Positions 53,123 through 62,515 of a stretch of DNA of 64,000 bases are shown piece by piece. The DNA is from an uncultured Candidatus Melainabacteria bacterium. Lineage in GTDB: Bacteria > Cyanobacteriota > Vampirovibrionia > Gastranaerophilales > Gastranaerophilaceae. The notes beneath the pieces were generated by a model that made no database searches, had not been told where the DNA came from, and saw only the letters and a list, made by a program, of their open reading frames with translations. Position 1 is the first letter of the stretch. Every line of letters starts with the position of its first letter. The stretch is taken from positions 13,998 through 77,997 of the forward strand of contig CAKUTX010000006.1 of NCBI GenBank assembly GCA_934692485.1, given 5' to 3'. A program made the position numbers and the translations under genes.

Positions 53123-54718
53123 GTGGAAGAAAAAGATACAAAAACAATGAGCGTATTAAAAGCAGCATGGGTTATAGCTGTAGTTACGATTGTGAGTAAA
53201 CTTATAGGGTTTATACGGGACATAATTATTGCAAATTATTATGGAGCTTCGCTTGTTTCAGATGCTTACTATTATGCATATCAAATCCCTTCGTTATCAT
53301 TGATTTTGCTCGGCGGAGTAGGAGGTCCTTTCCATAGCGCAACAGTTGCAGTTTTTTCAAAACTTATTCCTGATTTAAAAGAAAAACCACAGGAAGCGGT
53401 TAATAAACTTTATTCAACCTTTATGACAGCAACAACAATATTTTTCTTAATTTTATCTGTCATAATGTTTGTATTTCCTCGTCAGATAATGGGATTAATC
53501 ATATCGAGCGGCTCTGCAGATATGATTAGCTTAGCTGCAGAACATTTAAAAATAATGACTCCGTTACTGATTATCGGAGGAATTGTCGGAATTTATTACG
53601 GAATTTTAATTATATACAGACAATTTATGCTACCTAATTTATCCCCAATAATAATGAGTGCCGCAATAATTGGAGTGGTAGTAGCTGCAGCACCTAATGA
53701 CCAAAAAGGTTATGCACTTGCTTGGGCAACAACAATTGGGGCAATTTTACAATTAATTATTCAATATCCAAACGTTAGAAAATTAGGTTTTTTATGGAAA
53801 CCAAATTTTCAATTTGCTAACAATCCGAATTTTAGAGAAATAATGGAACTTTTGTTCCCTGCGATATTAAGTTCTACAGTCGGGCAAATCCATATTTATG
53901 TAGACATGTTTTTCACATCATCAATATCAGAAGGCGCATGGACTGCAATCGGATATGCCAATAGAGTATTCCAATTCCCTGTCGGAATACTGGTTACAGC
54001 ATTTTTAGTTCCGTTGTTCCCAATATTTGCAAGACTTGTTGCGGATAACGATTTAGAAGGGATAAAAACATATTTTAATAAAGGTGTTGGAGTACTGTTT
54101 TTCGCAGCCATTCCAATTATTATAGGGATTTTAACCGTCGGAACAGACGCGGTTAGGCTAATATTTGAACGAGGAGCATTTGATGCTAACGCAACATTTA
54201 TGGTAACAGAAGCATTATGGTTTTTATCTGTTTCAATTTTGCCTTATGTATTCAGAGATTCCATAACAAGGGTTTATTACTCTTTCAATGACTCAAAAAC
54301 TCCATTCATCGTAGCATTTTCATCAATCGTTTTAAAATACTTGCTTAATGTAATATTTATTTCTAAAATGCACATGGGAATAGGCGGAATTACGTTATCA
54401 ACGTCACTTGTAACTTTATTTAATGCTTTCGTATTAGGCAGCTTGATTTACAAAAAAGTTAAAATGGATTACAAAGGGCTGTTTACAAACTTACTTAAAA
54501 TGGTTATCGCAGGTGGAATTACACTTGTTGCGTGTTATTTTACAGCAATTGGATTTGATAAATTCGTTCATATGCCAAAATTATTATTTGAAATCATAAA
54601 AATTGCATCAGTCGGTGGCATTTGTTTAGTTATTTACGTAACCTTAAATCTTCTATTCAAAATGGAATACGCACAAGAATTAAGCAATAGATTAATCGGC
54701 AAATTGAAAAGAGGTTAA
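53123..54718 (+). CDS. murJ: Lipid II flippase MurJ
   Basis: Flips lipid II across the inner membrane. 531 residues with about 14 hydrophobic helices. MurJ-type features: SKLIGFIRDIIIANYYGAS near the N-terminus, GGVGGPFHSATVAVFSKL, an internal AFLVPLFPIFARLVADND and RVYYSFNDSKTPF. GTG 53123 has AAAGGGAT upstream. It follows the SpoIID gene by 60 nt. Confidence 0.94.
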   Translation: MEEKDTKTMSVLKAAWVIAVVTIVSKLIGFIRDIIIANYYGASLVSDAYYYAYQIPSLSLILLGGVGGPFHSATVAVFSKLIPDLKEKPQEAVNKLYSTFMTATTIFFLILSVIMFVFPRQIMGLIISSGSADMISLAAEHLKIMTPLLIIGGIVGIYYGILIIYRQFMLPNLSPIIMSAAIIGVVVAAAPNDQKGYALAWATTIGAILQLIIQYPNVRKLGFLWKPNFQFANNPNFREIMELLFPAILSSTVGQIHIYVDMFFTSSISEGAWTAIGYANRVFQFPVGILVTAFLVPLFPIFARLVADNDLEGIKTYFNKGVGVLFFAAIPIIIGILTVGTDAVRLIFERGAFDANATFMVTEALWFLSVSILPYVFRDSITRVYYSFNDSKTPFIVAFSSIVLKYLLNVIFISKMHMGIGGITLSTSLVTLFNAFVLGSLIYKKVKMDYKGLFTNLLKMVIAGGITLVACYFTAIGFDKFVHMPKLLFEIIKIASVGGICLVIYVTLNLLFKMEYAQELSNRLIGKLKRG

Positions 54719-54731
54719 AGTTATAAATTCT

Positions 54732-54796
54732 CGTCATGCTGAATTTATTTCAGCATCGCATGGTAGGAGATTCTGAAACAAGTTCAGAATTGACAT
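54732..54796. repeat. R3 repeat pair
   Basis: TGCTGAATTTATTTCAGCA and TTCTGAAACAAGTTCAGAA, two adjacent palindromes typical of this intergenic repeat; compare 8527-8607. It fills the gap between murJ and tsaC. Confidence 0.8.
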
Positions 54797-54827
54797 CAAA
54801 ATGTCGAGCAAAGAAAGGAACCGAACA

Positions 54828-55418
54828 ATGATTTTAGAAAATTCAGAAAAAATAAAAAAAGTTTTGGAAAATGATGGTGTAATTGCATATGTAACCGACA
54901 CTGTTTGGGGCTTGGGGTGCCTACCGACATCTCAAAAAGCAGTCCAAAAAATTTATGAAATAAAAAAACGAGAAGCGCAAAAACCTCTTATATTGATGTC
55001 TAACGAAACATACAATCTTCTTGAATATGTTCAACCAATTCCTAAAATCGGTTGCAAACTTATAAAAAAATATTTTCCAGGTGCACTAACACTCGTCACA
55101 CAAAAAAGCGAAAAAACTCCGTACTACATAACATCAAATATGGAAACAGTCGGAATTCGTGTTCCTGATAACGAAATATTCAAAGAAATTTGTAGTATCG
55201 CCCCAAACCACGTTTTGGCTACAACCAGCGCAAACCTTTCACACCAACCATCAGCAAAAACTTATGAACAAGCATTAGAAAACATGACAGGATTAGCAGA
55301 TTTGATTATCCCTGATTACGGCCATGTTTGCAAAGGTTTAGAATCAACTGTTGTCGGGGTATTTGGAGAAGAAATGAAAATCTTCAGACAAGGCGCAATA
55401 AAAATTGACATAGACTAA
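54828..55418 (+). CDS. tsaC: Threonylcarbamoyl-AMP synthase
   Basis: 196 residues of the YrdC/Sua5 family; makes threonylcarbamoyl-AMP for the t6A modification of tRNAs. AYVTDTVWGLGCLPTSQKAV, KIYEIKKREAQKPLILM, GIRVPDNE and TTSANLSHQPSAKTY are family motifs. ATG 54828 has AAAGGA about 8 nt before it, so the frame-open ATG 54801 is not used. It has the short TsaC form without the Sua5 domain. Confidence 0.92.
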   Translation: MILENSEKIKKVLENDGVIAYVTDTVWGLGCLPTSQKAVQKIYEIKKREAQKPLILMSNETYNLLEYVQPIPKIGCKLIKKYFPGALTLVTQKSEKTPYYITSNMETVGIRVPDNEIFKEICSIAPNHVLATTSANLSHQPSAKTYEQALENMTGLADLIIPDYGHVCKGLESTVVGVFGEEMKIFRQGAIKIDID

Positions 55419-55430
55419 ACCGACTTTAAT

Positions 55431-56273
55431 CTATACTAATTCTGCTGCGCGATAAGAACTTCTAACTAAAGGACCGATTTGGTAATTTTTTATTCCAACT
55501 TTTTTAGCTAATGCTTTCAATTCCTCATATTCATCTGGTGTATAGTATTTTGCGACTTCCAAATGCTGTTTTGACGGTTGAATATACTGCCCGATAGTTA
55601 CAATATCACAGCCGACATTTTTTAAATCAGACAAAGTTTTTTCAATTTGCTCAAAAGTTTCACCAAGCCCGATTATAAGCCCTGATTTTGTTAAAATATC
55701 GCTATTTTCTTTGACATATTTCAACACATCAAGCGAACATTGATAATTCCCCTGAGGACGAACTGATTTAAAAATTTCATCTACAGCCTCAATATTGTGG
55801 TTAAAAACATCCGGATGGGCTTTTATAATAACATCAAGACTTTGTTTATTACCTTTGAAATCAGGTGTCAAAATTTCTATTTTTGTATCAGGACAAATTT
55901 TTCTAATTTCATAAATACAATTCGCGAAATGTTCAGCACCACCATCTGGCAAATCATCTCTCGTTACAGATGTTATGACTGCATATTTTAAACCTAAAGC
56001 TTTTACGGCCTCTGCGACATGCTTTGGTTCTTGAATATCCAGCGGTTCAGGTTTTGCACAAGATATATTGCAATAACGACAATTTCTGGTACAATTTCCG
56101 CCCATAATCAAAAAAGTTGCGGTATTTTTTGTGTAACATTCATTTTTGTTTGGGCAACGAGCATTTTCGCAAACTGTGTTCAAACATTTTGTCTTTAAAA
56201 TCTTTCTGACAGTACGAGTTTTGTCAGTATCAATAATTGGTCTTTTTAAATATTCTGGTAATCTTCTTTGCAT
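55431..56273 (-). CDS. lipA: Lipoyl synthase
   Basis: Radical SAM enzyme that inserts two sulfurs into octanoyl groups. 280 residues: auxiliary cluster CENARCPNKNEC (Cx4Cx5C, about 36-47), radical SAM CTRNCRYCNISC (CxxxCxxC, about 61-68) and the C-terminal RSSY in GPLVRSSYRAAELV. TATAAT stands 7 nt before ATG 56273 with no ribosome site. Converges on tsaC. Confidence 0.95.
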   Translation of the reverse strand: MQRRLPEYLKRPIIDTDKTRTVRKILKTKCLNTVCENARCPNKNECYTKNTATFLIMGGNCTRNCRYCNISCAKPEPLDIQEPKHVAEAVKALGLKYAVITSVTRDDLPDGGAEHFANCIYEIRKICPDTKIEILTPDFKGNKQSLDVIIKAHPDVFNHNIEAVDEIFKSVRPQGNYQCSLDVLKYVKENSDILTKSGLIIGLGETFEQIEKTLSDLKNVGCDIVTIGQYIQPSKQHLEVAKYYTPDEYEELKALAKKVGIKNYQIGPLVRSSYRAAELV

Positions 56274-56349
56274 ATTTTAAATTATATAGCAAAAATATTG
56301 ATTTTCATGACTTAAAACGTTATAATGTAAATAAAAAAAGGAAGTAACT

Positions 56350-56592
56350 ATGAAAAAATTAATGACAGTTTTATGCTTGCTATGTTTTGCAGGCTGTGCG
56401 TATGCAGAAATTTATGAAATTCCTGGTTCTCGTGTTGAAACGACTACAGAAGTTCAAGTTTCTCAAGATGGAACAAAACAAGTTAGTGATACAAAAGTAA
56501 AAAGAAAAAAACTTTTCCGTCGCAGAGATCAAAACCCAACCAACACATATTGGAATTTCGGCAAAGTTCCGTTCTGGACAGGTTCAATCTAA
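56350..56592 (+). CDS. Small exported protein, unknown
   Basis: 80 residues. N-terminal signal sequence MKKLMTVLCLLCFAGCAYAE, cut either at AYA or as a lipoprotein at FAGC. The remainder (SRVETTTEVQVSQDGTKQVS, a Lys/Arg-rich patch, FGKVPFWTGSI) is not recognisable. AAAAAGGAAG lies before ATG 56350. A strong terminator follows. Confidence 0.7.
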   Translation: MKKLMTVLCLLCFAGCAYAEIYEIPGSRVETTTEVQVSQDGTKQVSDTKVKRKKLFRRRDQNPTNTYWNFGKVPFWTGSI

Positions 56593-56610
56593 ATTCTTAA
56601 AAAAAGCATT

Positions 56611-56640
56611 AAAAACACCCGAAAGTTACGGGTGTTTTTT
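56611..56640 (+). terminator. Intrinsic terminator
   Basis: AAAAACACCCG and CGGGTGTTTTTT stem with a 7-nt loop and T-run. Confidence 0.9.
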
Positions 56641-56681
56641 AATATAATAAATAGTTTGTTACAAATCCACTTCTATTAATT

Positions 56682-57926
56682 TTATCTAAACAAGCACTCA
56701 AAAATTCCCTCTGAGTACGTCGGATGGGCAAAACAAACTTTTTTTAAGTCGTCAATCGTAATATTATTTTGCATTGCAATAGTTATTTCTTGAATTAACG
56801 ATGATGCTTCTTTCGAAACAATATGCGCGCCAACAATTTTTCCATCCTGAGAAAGAATTTTTATAAAACCGTCAGAACAATTATCACAATGAGATTTCCC
56901 GAGAGCTGAAATCAAAAGATTTGATTTTTTATAACTTCCTTCTTCCAAATCCTGTTCTCGCTTACCAACCCAAGCAATTTCCGGACAGCCGTATATAACT
57001 GACGGGACAAGACTTTCATCAAATTCTATTCCGCTAATTTCTGATAAAGCCTGTTTTATTGCAAAATGTGCAAGTTGAATTTTCCCACAAGCATCACCAA
57101 TACAAATATCGCCACCATCAAGCGGTTGAGGAATCCTCCCCGTAGCCAAAAGCACCAATTCAGGCGACAAAACATCACCCGATTTTAACATTATTTGACG
57201 ATTTTCAATTTTTTCAACACTGTTTGATGTGAAAAATTTTATTTTTTTTGATTTAAAAATTCGCTCCACTCGTTTTGAAACCTCTGTATCAGCAAGTGGC
57301 AAAAGGTTTTCAGCCATTTCAACTACAGTAACATCAACTTCAAAAGCAGAGAATATTCTTGCCCATTCAATACCGATAGCTCCTGAGCCAATTATGACAA
57401 TACTTTTAGGTAATTTTTTTAAATTTAAAATATCATCAGAAGAAAGAACAAATTCATTATCAAATCTCATACCGTTGAAATCTCTAGGTTTTGCGCCTGT
57501 TGCAACAACTATTTTATTACATTCAAAAATTTCTCCGTCAGCGCAAACCTGCCCACCCTGTTCGTTTGTTTTAGAAATAATTTTTGCTTCAGCATTAACC
57601 ACTTCAACTCCTGATTTTTTCAAAGAAAGTTCAAGTGCTTTTCTTAATTTTTCTACAATCTTATCCTTATGTTCAACAACTTTTTCATAATCAAAATGTA
57701 AATTTTCTGCAGTTATTCCCAAATCAAAAGCAGATTTCATTTCTTCATAGAGTTCCGCCGAATGCAAAATTGCTTTTGTTGGAATACAACCTTTGTTTAG
57801 GCAAACTCCTCCAATTTTGTCTTTTTCGAACATTACTACAGACAATCCGTTTGCTCTAGCGTGAAAAGCGGCTGTGTAACCAGCAGGGCCACTACCTATT
57901 ATACCTAAATCAAATTGTTGCACCAT
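56682..57926 (-). CDS. lpd: Dihydrolipoamide dehydrogenase
   Basis: Flavoenzyme that reoxidises dihydrolipoyl groups with NAD. About 414 residues: FAD loop IGSGPAGYTAAFHARANG, redox-active pair in GGVCLNKGCIPTKAILHSAE, NAD loop IVIIGSGAIGIEWARIFSAF, and the C-terminal HPTYSEG of the catalytic His. It is about 50 residues shorter than typical Lpd; the cut seems to fall between the NAD domain and the interface domain. ATG 57926 has AGAGGTG 5 nt before it. No E2 component is in the window. Confidence 0.9.
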   Translation of the reverse strand: MVQQFDLGIIGSGPAGYTAAFHARANGLSVVMFEKDKIGGVCLNKGCIPTKAILHSAELYEEMKSAFDLGITAENLHFDYEKVVEHKDKIVEKLRKALELSLKKSGVEVVNAEAKIISKTNEQGGQVCADGEIFECNKIVVATGAKPRDFNGMRFDNEFVLSSDDILNLKKLPKSIVIIGSGAIGIEWARIFSAFEVDVTVVEMAENLLPLADTEVSKRVERIFKSKKIKFFTSNSVEKIENRQIMLKSGDVLSPELVLLATGRIPQPLDGGDICIGDACGKIQLAHFAIKQALSEISGIEFDESLVPSVIYGCPEIAWVGKREQDLEEGSYKKSNLLISALGKSHCDNCSDGFIKILSQDGKIVGAHIVSKEASSLIQEITIAMQNNITIDDLKKVCFAHPTYSEGIFECLFR

Positions 57927-58016
57927 GTTAGCACCTCTATAACTTTCCATTGTTTTTTGCGGAGCGAATTTTTATCTTATTTTCTTAAAGTTCGCAATGC
58001 CTATAACGTCTTAATT

Positions 58017-59141
58017 TTATCTTGTGTATACTCTCGGTAATCTCACCTTCAACCTACATGTCAATTCGTAATTAATTGTTCCGAGAATACTTGCCCATTC
58101 ATCAATAGAATGTTTTTCATCCAACAATGTAATCACATCTCCTAATTCTGCATCAACATCGGTTATGTCAAACATCATTTGGTCCATTGTGATATTTCCA
58201 ATTTGCGGAACACTTTTTCCATGCAAAATTCCATTGATTTTATTTGACAATCCTCTTGGGACACCATCCGCGTAACCCAATGGAACTGTAGCAATTTTTC
58301 TTACACCATGAGCAATATATGTATGCCCGTAGCTCACTCCCTCTCCGTCTTTTGCCTCATGAATATTAACAATTCTAGCTTTCAACGAAAGTACAGGCTT
58401 CAAACTTGGTTTGTGCACGTCACCATCTTGTGGCAAATCTGGATAAAGTCCATATATACCAATACCTGCACGCCTCATATTAGAATTTGGAACATCATAA
58501 CACATTGCTCCTGCAGTGTTCAAAATATGCAATAACAAGCCTCTTGTATCAATTTGTGAAATAACTTTATTCCATCTTTCAATTTGAATTTGAGTTTTCT
58601 CTCTAATCTCAGCATTAGCAAGATGAGTAAATACCCCTCTGAAATCAAGATAATCCGACTCTCGAACCTCTTTTATAAACTCAACGGCATCATCAATAGC
58701 AACCCCAATTCTATTCATGCCCGTGTCTAATTTAACATGAACTTTCGGCTTGATACCAGTTCTCTCATAAGCCTGTTTACACGCTTCCAAATGAGCTTTT
58801 GAAAAAATTGCAATCGTAATATTCGATTTTACTGCTGTTTCAACAGCCCACACAGGAACTGCACCCAAAACAAGAATTTCACAATTAATTTTTGCCTGTC
58901 TAAGGTCAACACCTTCATCAATTGAAGCAACTCCAAGCATATCCGCTCCAGATGCCAAAAGTGTTGGCGCAATCATTACAGACCCATGCCCATACGCGTC
59001 CGCCTTTACAACAGCTAAAAGCTTGACCCCTTTTGGAGTATTTTTTCTTATCTCACGCATATTATGCGCAATATTTTCTAAATTAATCTCAACCCAACTA
59101 TCTCTATGGATATTTATATTTGTTTGTCTAACGTTCTTCAT
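58017..59141 (-). CDS. alr: Alanine racemase
   Basis: Interconverts L- and D-alanine for peptidoglycan. 374 residues: PLP Lys46 in LLAVVKADAYGHG, LDTGMNRIG, the catalytic Tyr in GEGVSYGHTYIA and PLGYADGVPRGLS. TTGCCA, 17 nt, TATACT lies just upstream (59151-59179), with the start 9 nt past the -10 box. Confidence 0.95.
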   Translation of the reverse strand: MKNVRQTNINIHRDSWVEINLENIAHNMREIRKNTPKGVKLLAVVKADAYGHGSVMIAPTLLASGADMLGVASIDEGVDLRQAKINCEILVLGAVPVWAVETAVKSNITIAIFSKAHLEACKQAYERTGIKPKVHVKLDTGMNRIGVAIDDAVEFIKEVRESDYLDFRGVFTHLANAEIREKTQIQIERWNKVISQIDTRGLLLHILNTAGAMCYDVPNSNMRRAGIGIYGLYPDLPQDGDVHKPSLKPVLSLKARIVNIHEAKDGEGVSYGHTYIAHGVRKIATVPLGYADGVPRGLSNKINGILHGKSVPQIGNITMDQMMFDITDVDAELGDVITLLDEKHSIDEWASILGTINYELTCRLKVRLPRVYTR

Positions 59142-59150
59142 AATAAACTC

Positions 59151-59179
59151 AGTATAGTACTAAAAGTTAATAGTGGCAA
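59151..59179 (-). promoter_or_regulatory. Promoter of alr
   Basis: Reverse strand TTGCCA-N17-TATACT, ending 9 nt before the alr ATG, leaving room for only 1-3 nt of leader. Confidence 0.6.
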
Positions 59180-59252
59180 GAAAATTTTAATATAAACTTT
59201 ATATCGGTAAAAAATTTATGATGTAATATTAAAATTATAGAAGGAGATAAAA

Positions 59253-59564
59253 ATGAGCGTATTTGAAGCTGGAATGATGGTATGTTTTGGAATAAGCTGG
59301 CCTGTAGCAGCACTAAAAACTTATAAATGTAAATGTGTACACGGAAAAAGTATCCATTTTTCTATGTTAATTTTACTGGGCTACGTTTGTGGAATTGCTC
59401 ACAAAGTATTGGATGACATGGATTGGGTATTTTGGCTGTATATTATGAACACGTTTTTCCTACTGGTGGATATGTACCTGTATTATTTATACAGAAACAA
59501 CAAAGCCCCGATTGAACCAATTGATGATAACTTTGACGATGAAAAAACATTAATGAATAAGTAA
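59253..59564 (+). CDS. PQ-loop/SWEET-like small membrane protein
   Basis: 103 residues. Three hydrophobic segments: VFEAGMMVCFGISWPVAALK, SIHFSMLILLGYVCGIAHK and VFWLYIMNTFFLLVDMYLYY. The W-P...K-C...GKSI-x-F-S pattern resembles half of a SWEET/PQ-loop carrier, with an acidic tail (PIDDNFDDEKTLMNK). AGAAGGAG precedes ATG 59253. Transport substrate unknown. Upstream of proB. Confidence 0.7.
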   Translation: MSVFEAGMMVCFGISWPVAALKTYKCKCVHGKSIHFSMLILLGYVCGIAHKVLDDMDWVFWLYIMNTFFLLVDMYLYYLYRNNKAPIEPIDDNFDDEKTLMNK

Positions 59565-59606
59565 AAAAGTTTAATTCATAATTAGTTTTTGTATTATAAT
59601 CTAGTT

Positions 59607-60746
59607 ATGGAAAGAAATGAATTTATTAACACAAAACGTATCGTTTTCAAGTTTGGAACAAACATCTTGCGTGGAGATGACGGCTATGTATCTTTGCCGA
59701 GAATTTTTTCATTCATTGAAGATTTGGCACACTTGGCAAGACAAGGTAAAGAAGTAATCGTTGTTACATCTGGAGCTGTAGGCTTAGGCAAAAAAAGACT
59801 CGGAATAGACAGCACTGAAGGTGTCGCCCTAAAACAAGCCTGTGCAGCTATTGGTCAAGGCAAACTAATGTCAATTTATGAGAGCGGTTTTGACACGTAT
59901 GGGCTTATTGCTTCACAAATTCTTTTAACAGAAGATGATTTTTCGCTAAGACAAAGATATTTGAGCCTAAGAACAACTTTAAACAAACTTTTAGAACTCG
60001 GTGTAATCCCGATTATCAACCAAAATGACACTGTTTCAACAGTAGAAGTTCATCCACAATACGAACACATGCAAGTTTGTTTTTCAGATAACGATAAACT
60101 CTCCGCACTTGTTGCGAGCGAACTTGATGCAGATTTATTAGTTATACTTTCCGACGTCGAAGGTCTTTACGACAAAAACCCAAAATCAAATCCAGATGCA
60201 AAAATTATCAGAAAAGTTGATGAAGTTACGGACAAAATTCTTGCTCTTGGGACTGATGCCTCAGAAGGAGGCAGAGGCGGAATGCGAACAAAACTTAAAG
60301 CAGCGCAAATGGTTACTCGTTTCGGTGGAAAAGTTTTGATTGCAAACGGAAAAATTCCTTACGTAATTCAAAAAATATTTAATGGCGAAGAAATTGGAAC
60401 AATGTTTATCCCACAAACAGAAGGTTTGTCTGATAAAAAACGCTGGATTGGTTATGCTACAAATATTATCGGTCAAATTGTAGTAAATGATGGTGCAAAA
60501 AAAGCATTATTGGCTCAAAAAAGTTTGTTGCCAATCGGAGTTTGCGAAGTTATAAATGAATTTAATAAAGGCGATGTTGTTTCAATTCTCGACGAAAGCA
60601 GAACAGAAATTGCCCGAGGAATTGTAAACTATGCTTCCGATTCTTGCAGACGCGTAATCGGATGCCATTCCGACAATATCATGGAAATTCTCGGCTTCAA
60701 AAACTATGATGCAATTATCACAAGAGATAATATAACGTTGTTATAA
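59607..60746 (+). CDS. proB: Glutamate 5-kinase with PUA domain
   Basis: First step of proline synthesis. 379 residues: FKFGTNILRGDDG, VVTSGAVGLGKKRLG, PIINQNDTVSTVE, DVEGLYDKNPKSNP and GGMRTKLKAAQM in the kinase domain, then a C-terminal PUA domain (about 275-360). TATAAT stands 6 nt before ATG 59607 with no ribosome site. proA follows after 17 nt. Confidence 0.95.
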   Translation: MERNEFINTKRIVFKFGTNILRGDDGYVSLPRIFSFIEDLAHLARQGKEVIVVTSGAVGLGKKRLGIDSTEGVALKQACAAIGQGKLMSIYESGFDTYGLIASQILLTEDDFSLRQRYLSLRTTLNKLLELGVIPIINQNDTVSTVEVHPQYEHMQVCFSDNDKLSALVASELDADLLVILSDVEGLYDKNPKSNPDAKIIRKVDEVTDKILALGTDASEGGRGGMRTKLKAAQMVTRFGGKVLIANGKIPYVIQKIFNGEEIGTMFIPQTEGLSDKKRWIGYATNIIGQIVVNDGAKKALLAQKSLLPIGVCEVINEFNKGDVVSILDESRTEIARGIVNYASDSCRRVIGCHSDNIMEILGFKNYDAIITRDNITLL

Positions 60747-60763
60747 TCAAAAGGAACAAACAA

Positions 60764-62017
60764 ATGAATTTTATACAAATAGCCAAAAATGCAAAAGAAG
60801 CATCTTTAAAAATTGCTGATTTGTCAACAGAAATTAAAAATAAAGCTTTATTAAAAATTGCAGATAAAATCGAACAAGCTAAAGAAGAAATTTTTGAAGC
60901 AAATGAAGAAGATTTGAAAAACGCAAAACCTCTTGTTGCACAAGGCAAACTCTCACAATCAACATTTAATCGTCTTGTTTTTAGTGAAAACAAGATGCGT
61001 GATATGATTGCAGGGATTAGAGATGTTGCTCAATTGGATGACCCGATTAATAAAAAACTTTTAGTTCGAGAATTAGATAGTGATTTAACATTATATAAAG
61101 TTTCTTGCCCTATTGGGGTTTTAGGAATAATTTTTGAAGCAAGACCTGATGTTATTGCACAAATTTCTTCTCTTGCAATCAAATCTGCAAATGCCGTGAT
61201 TTTAAAAGGCGGAAAAGAAAGTATTAATACAAACAAAAAAATCCTTTCAATTATAAATTCTGCACTGGAAGAAATTGAAGAATTTCCGCAAAATGTAGTT
61301 CAACAAATATTTACACACGACGAAGTTGGCGAAATGTTGAAATGTGATAAATACATAAATTTGATTATCCCTCGTGGAAGTAACAAACTTGTTAGATTTA
61401 TAAAAGATAATACAAGAATTCCTGTTCTAGGCCACGCAGACGGTATTTGCCATATTTTTGTAGATGAAACAGCAGATATTGATATGGCAATAAAAGTTGT
61501 TACAGATGCAAAAACTCAGTACCCAAGCGCTTGTAACTCTGTCGAAACATTACTTATCCACGAAAAATTTCCTCAAAAGGATAATCTTTTAGCAGCATTA
61601 CAACTTTCAGAAATTCAACTTGTTGCAGAACCAGAAAGTTGGGCACACGAATATGGTGATAAGATTTTAGCATTCAAAACAGTAACAAATGTGGATGATG
61701 CAATTAACCATATAAACACTTACGGTTCTGGTCACACAGATAGTATAATTACCAAAAATATAGAAAATGCAGAAAAATTTATGAATAAAGTTGACTCTGC
61801 TGGAGTATATTTTAATGCATCAACAAGATTTGCAGATGGATTTAGATACGGATTTGGAGCAGAAGTCGGAATTTCAACAAATAAAACTCACGCAAGAGGT
61901 CCTGTAGGCTTAGAAGGACTTACCATATACAAATATAAGCTTATCGGGAACGGTAATATTGTCAGCGAATATGTTTCTGGCGAAAAACAATTCTGTCATA
62001 AGGACTTGTTGTCGTAA
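60764..62017 (+). CDS. proA: Glutamate-5-semialdehyde dehydrogenase
   Basis: Second enzyme of proline synthesis. 417 residues with the catalytic Cys in YPSACNSVETLLIH, substrate and NADP motifs GVLGIIFEARPDVIAQ and GGKESINTNK, and GFGAEVGISTNKTHARGPVG near the end. AAAGGAAC lies before ATG 60764. Forms a proBA operon. Confidence 0.97.
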   Translation: MNFIQIAKNAKEASLKIADLSTEIKNKALLKIADKIEQAKEEIFEANEEDLKNAKPLVAQGKLSQSTFNRLVFSENKMRDMIAGIRDVAQLDDPINKKLLVRELDSDLTLYKVSCPIGVLGIIFEARPDVIAQISSLAIKSANAVILKGGKESINTNKKILSIINSALEEIEEFPQNVVQQIFTHDEVGEMLKCDKYINLIIPRGSNKLVRFIKDNTRIPVLGHADGICHIFVDETADIDMAIKVVTDAKTQYPSACNSVETLLIHEKFPQKDNLLAALQLSEIQLVAEPESWAHEYGDKILAFKTVTNVDDAINHINTYGSGHTDSIITKNIENAEKFMNKVDSAGVYFNASTRFADGFRYGFGAEVGISTNKTHARGPVGLEGLTIYKYKLIGNGNIVSEYVSGEKQFCHKDLLS

Positions 62018-62048
62018 AAATTTCGTATTAAACTAAATAAAAAGCAAT

Positions 62049-62132
62049 GGAGAGGTGTCCGAGTGGTTTAAGGTGCGGATCTCGAAAGTCTGTGTACAAC
62101 TTGTACCGTGGGTTCGAATCCCACCCTCTCCG
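62049..62132 (+). tRNA. tRNA-Ser (anticodon CGA)
   Basis: 84 nt. Acceptor GGAGAGG pairs with CCTCTCC and G is the discriminator base; the anticodon loop CTCGAAA gives anticodon CGA, for codon UCG. A long variable arm (GTAC...GTAC) and GGTTCGAATCC T-loop are present. No CCA is encoded. It follows proA and is followed by a terminator. Confidence 0.93.
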
Positions 62133-62133
62133 T
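62117..62133. other. Candidate attachment core in tRNA-Ser 3' end
   Basis: AATCCCACCCTCTCCGT covers the 3' end of tRNA-Ser and is repeated exactly at 62309-62325. Confidence 0.55.
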
Positions 62134-62136
62134 ATT

Positions 62137-62177
62137 AAATCTCCGTTAATCTATTGCTTAACGGAGATTTATTTTTG
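62137..62177 (+). terminator. Terminator of tRNA-Ser
   Basis: AAATCTCCGTTA and TTAACGGAGATTT with ATTTTT after the stem. Confidence 0.85.
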
Positions 62178-62207
62178 TTTGGGTGGTAGATTTGAAGCCA
62201 CATTATA

Positions 62208-62307
62208 GGGGTCAGCGCGAGTGAGCTGAGGCTGGAGCGCTTTTGCGGTTGTGTTGAAAACACATTAGCAAAACGCGAAACTGCCGTTAAACGCGAACGA
62301 GCAAGAG
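62208..62307. repeat. GC-rich repeat between tRNA-Ser and its copied end
   Basis: Runs from GGGGTCAGCGCGAG to AACGCGAACGAGCAAGAG. Related to the R1 family (GTTAAACGCGA, GAGCAAGA). The whole gap 62133-62515 contains only this, two terminators and the tRNA-end copy. Confidence 0.6.
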
Positions 62308-62308
62308 A

Positions 62309-62325
62309 AATCCCACCCTCTCCGT
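62309..62325. other. Second copy of tRNA-Ser 3' end
   Basis: Exact 17-nt match to 62117-62133 without the rest of a tRNA, 192 bp downstream in direct orientation. Confidence 0.6.
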
Positions 62326-62367
62326 TTTTTAGTCGAAACTTAGAGAATAAGTGAAGATAGAATTTAC

Positions 62368-62394
62368 AAAAACCGCCTCAATAGGGCGGTTTTT
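62368..62394 (+). terminator. Intrinsic terminator
   Basis: AAAACCGCC and GGCGGTTTTT stem with T-run, before the methyltransferase promoter. Confidence 0.8.
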
Positions 62395-62515
62395 CAGCAT
62401 GTGATTTTATTTAGAGAATTTTTATTACTAAATTTTGGTATAAATTGACTTGTAGTATGAGAAAATACATCAGGTAAAACGAGAAATAATTACATATTTG
62501 TATTATAATTAACCC

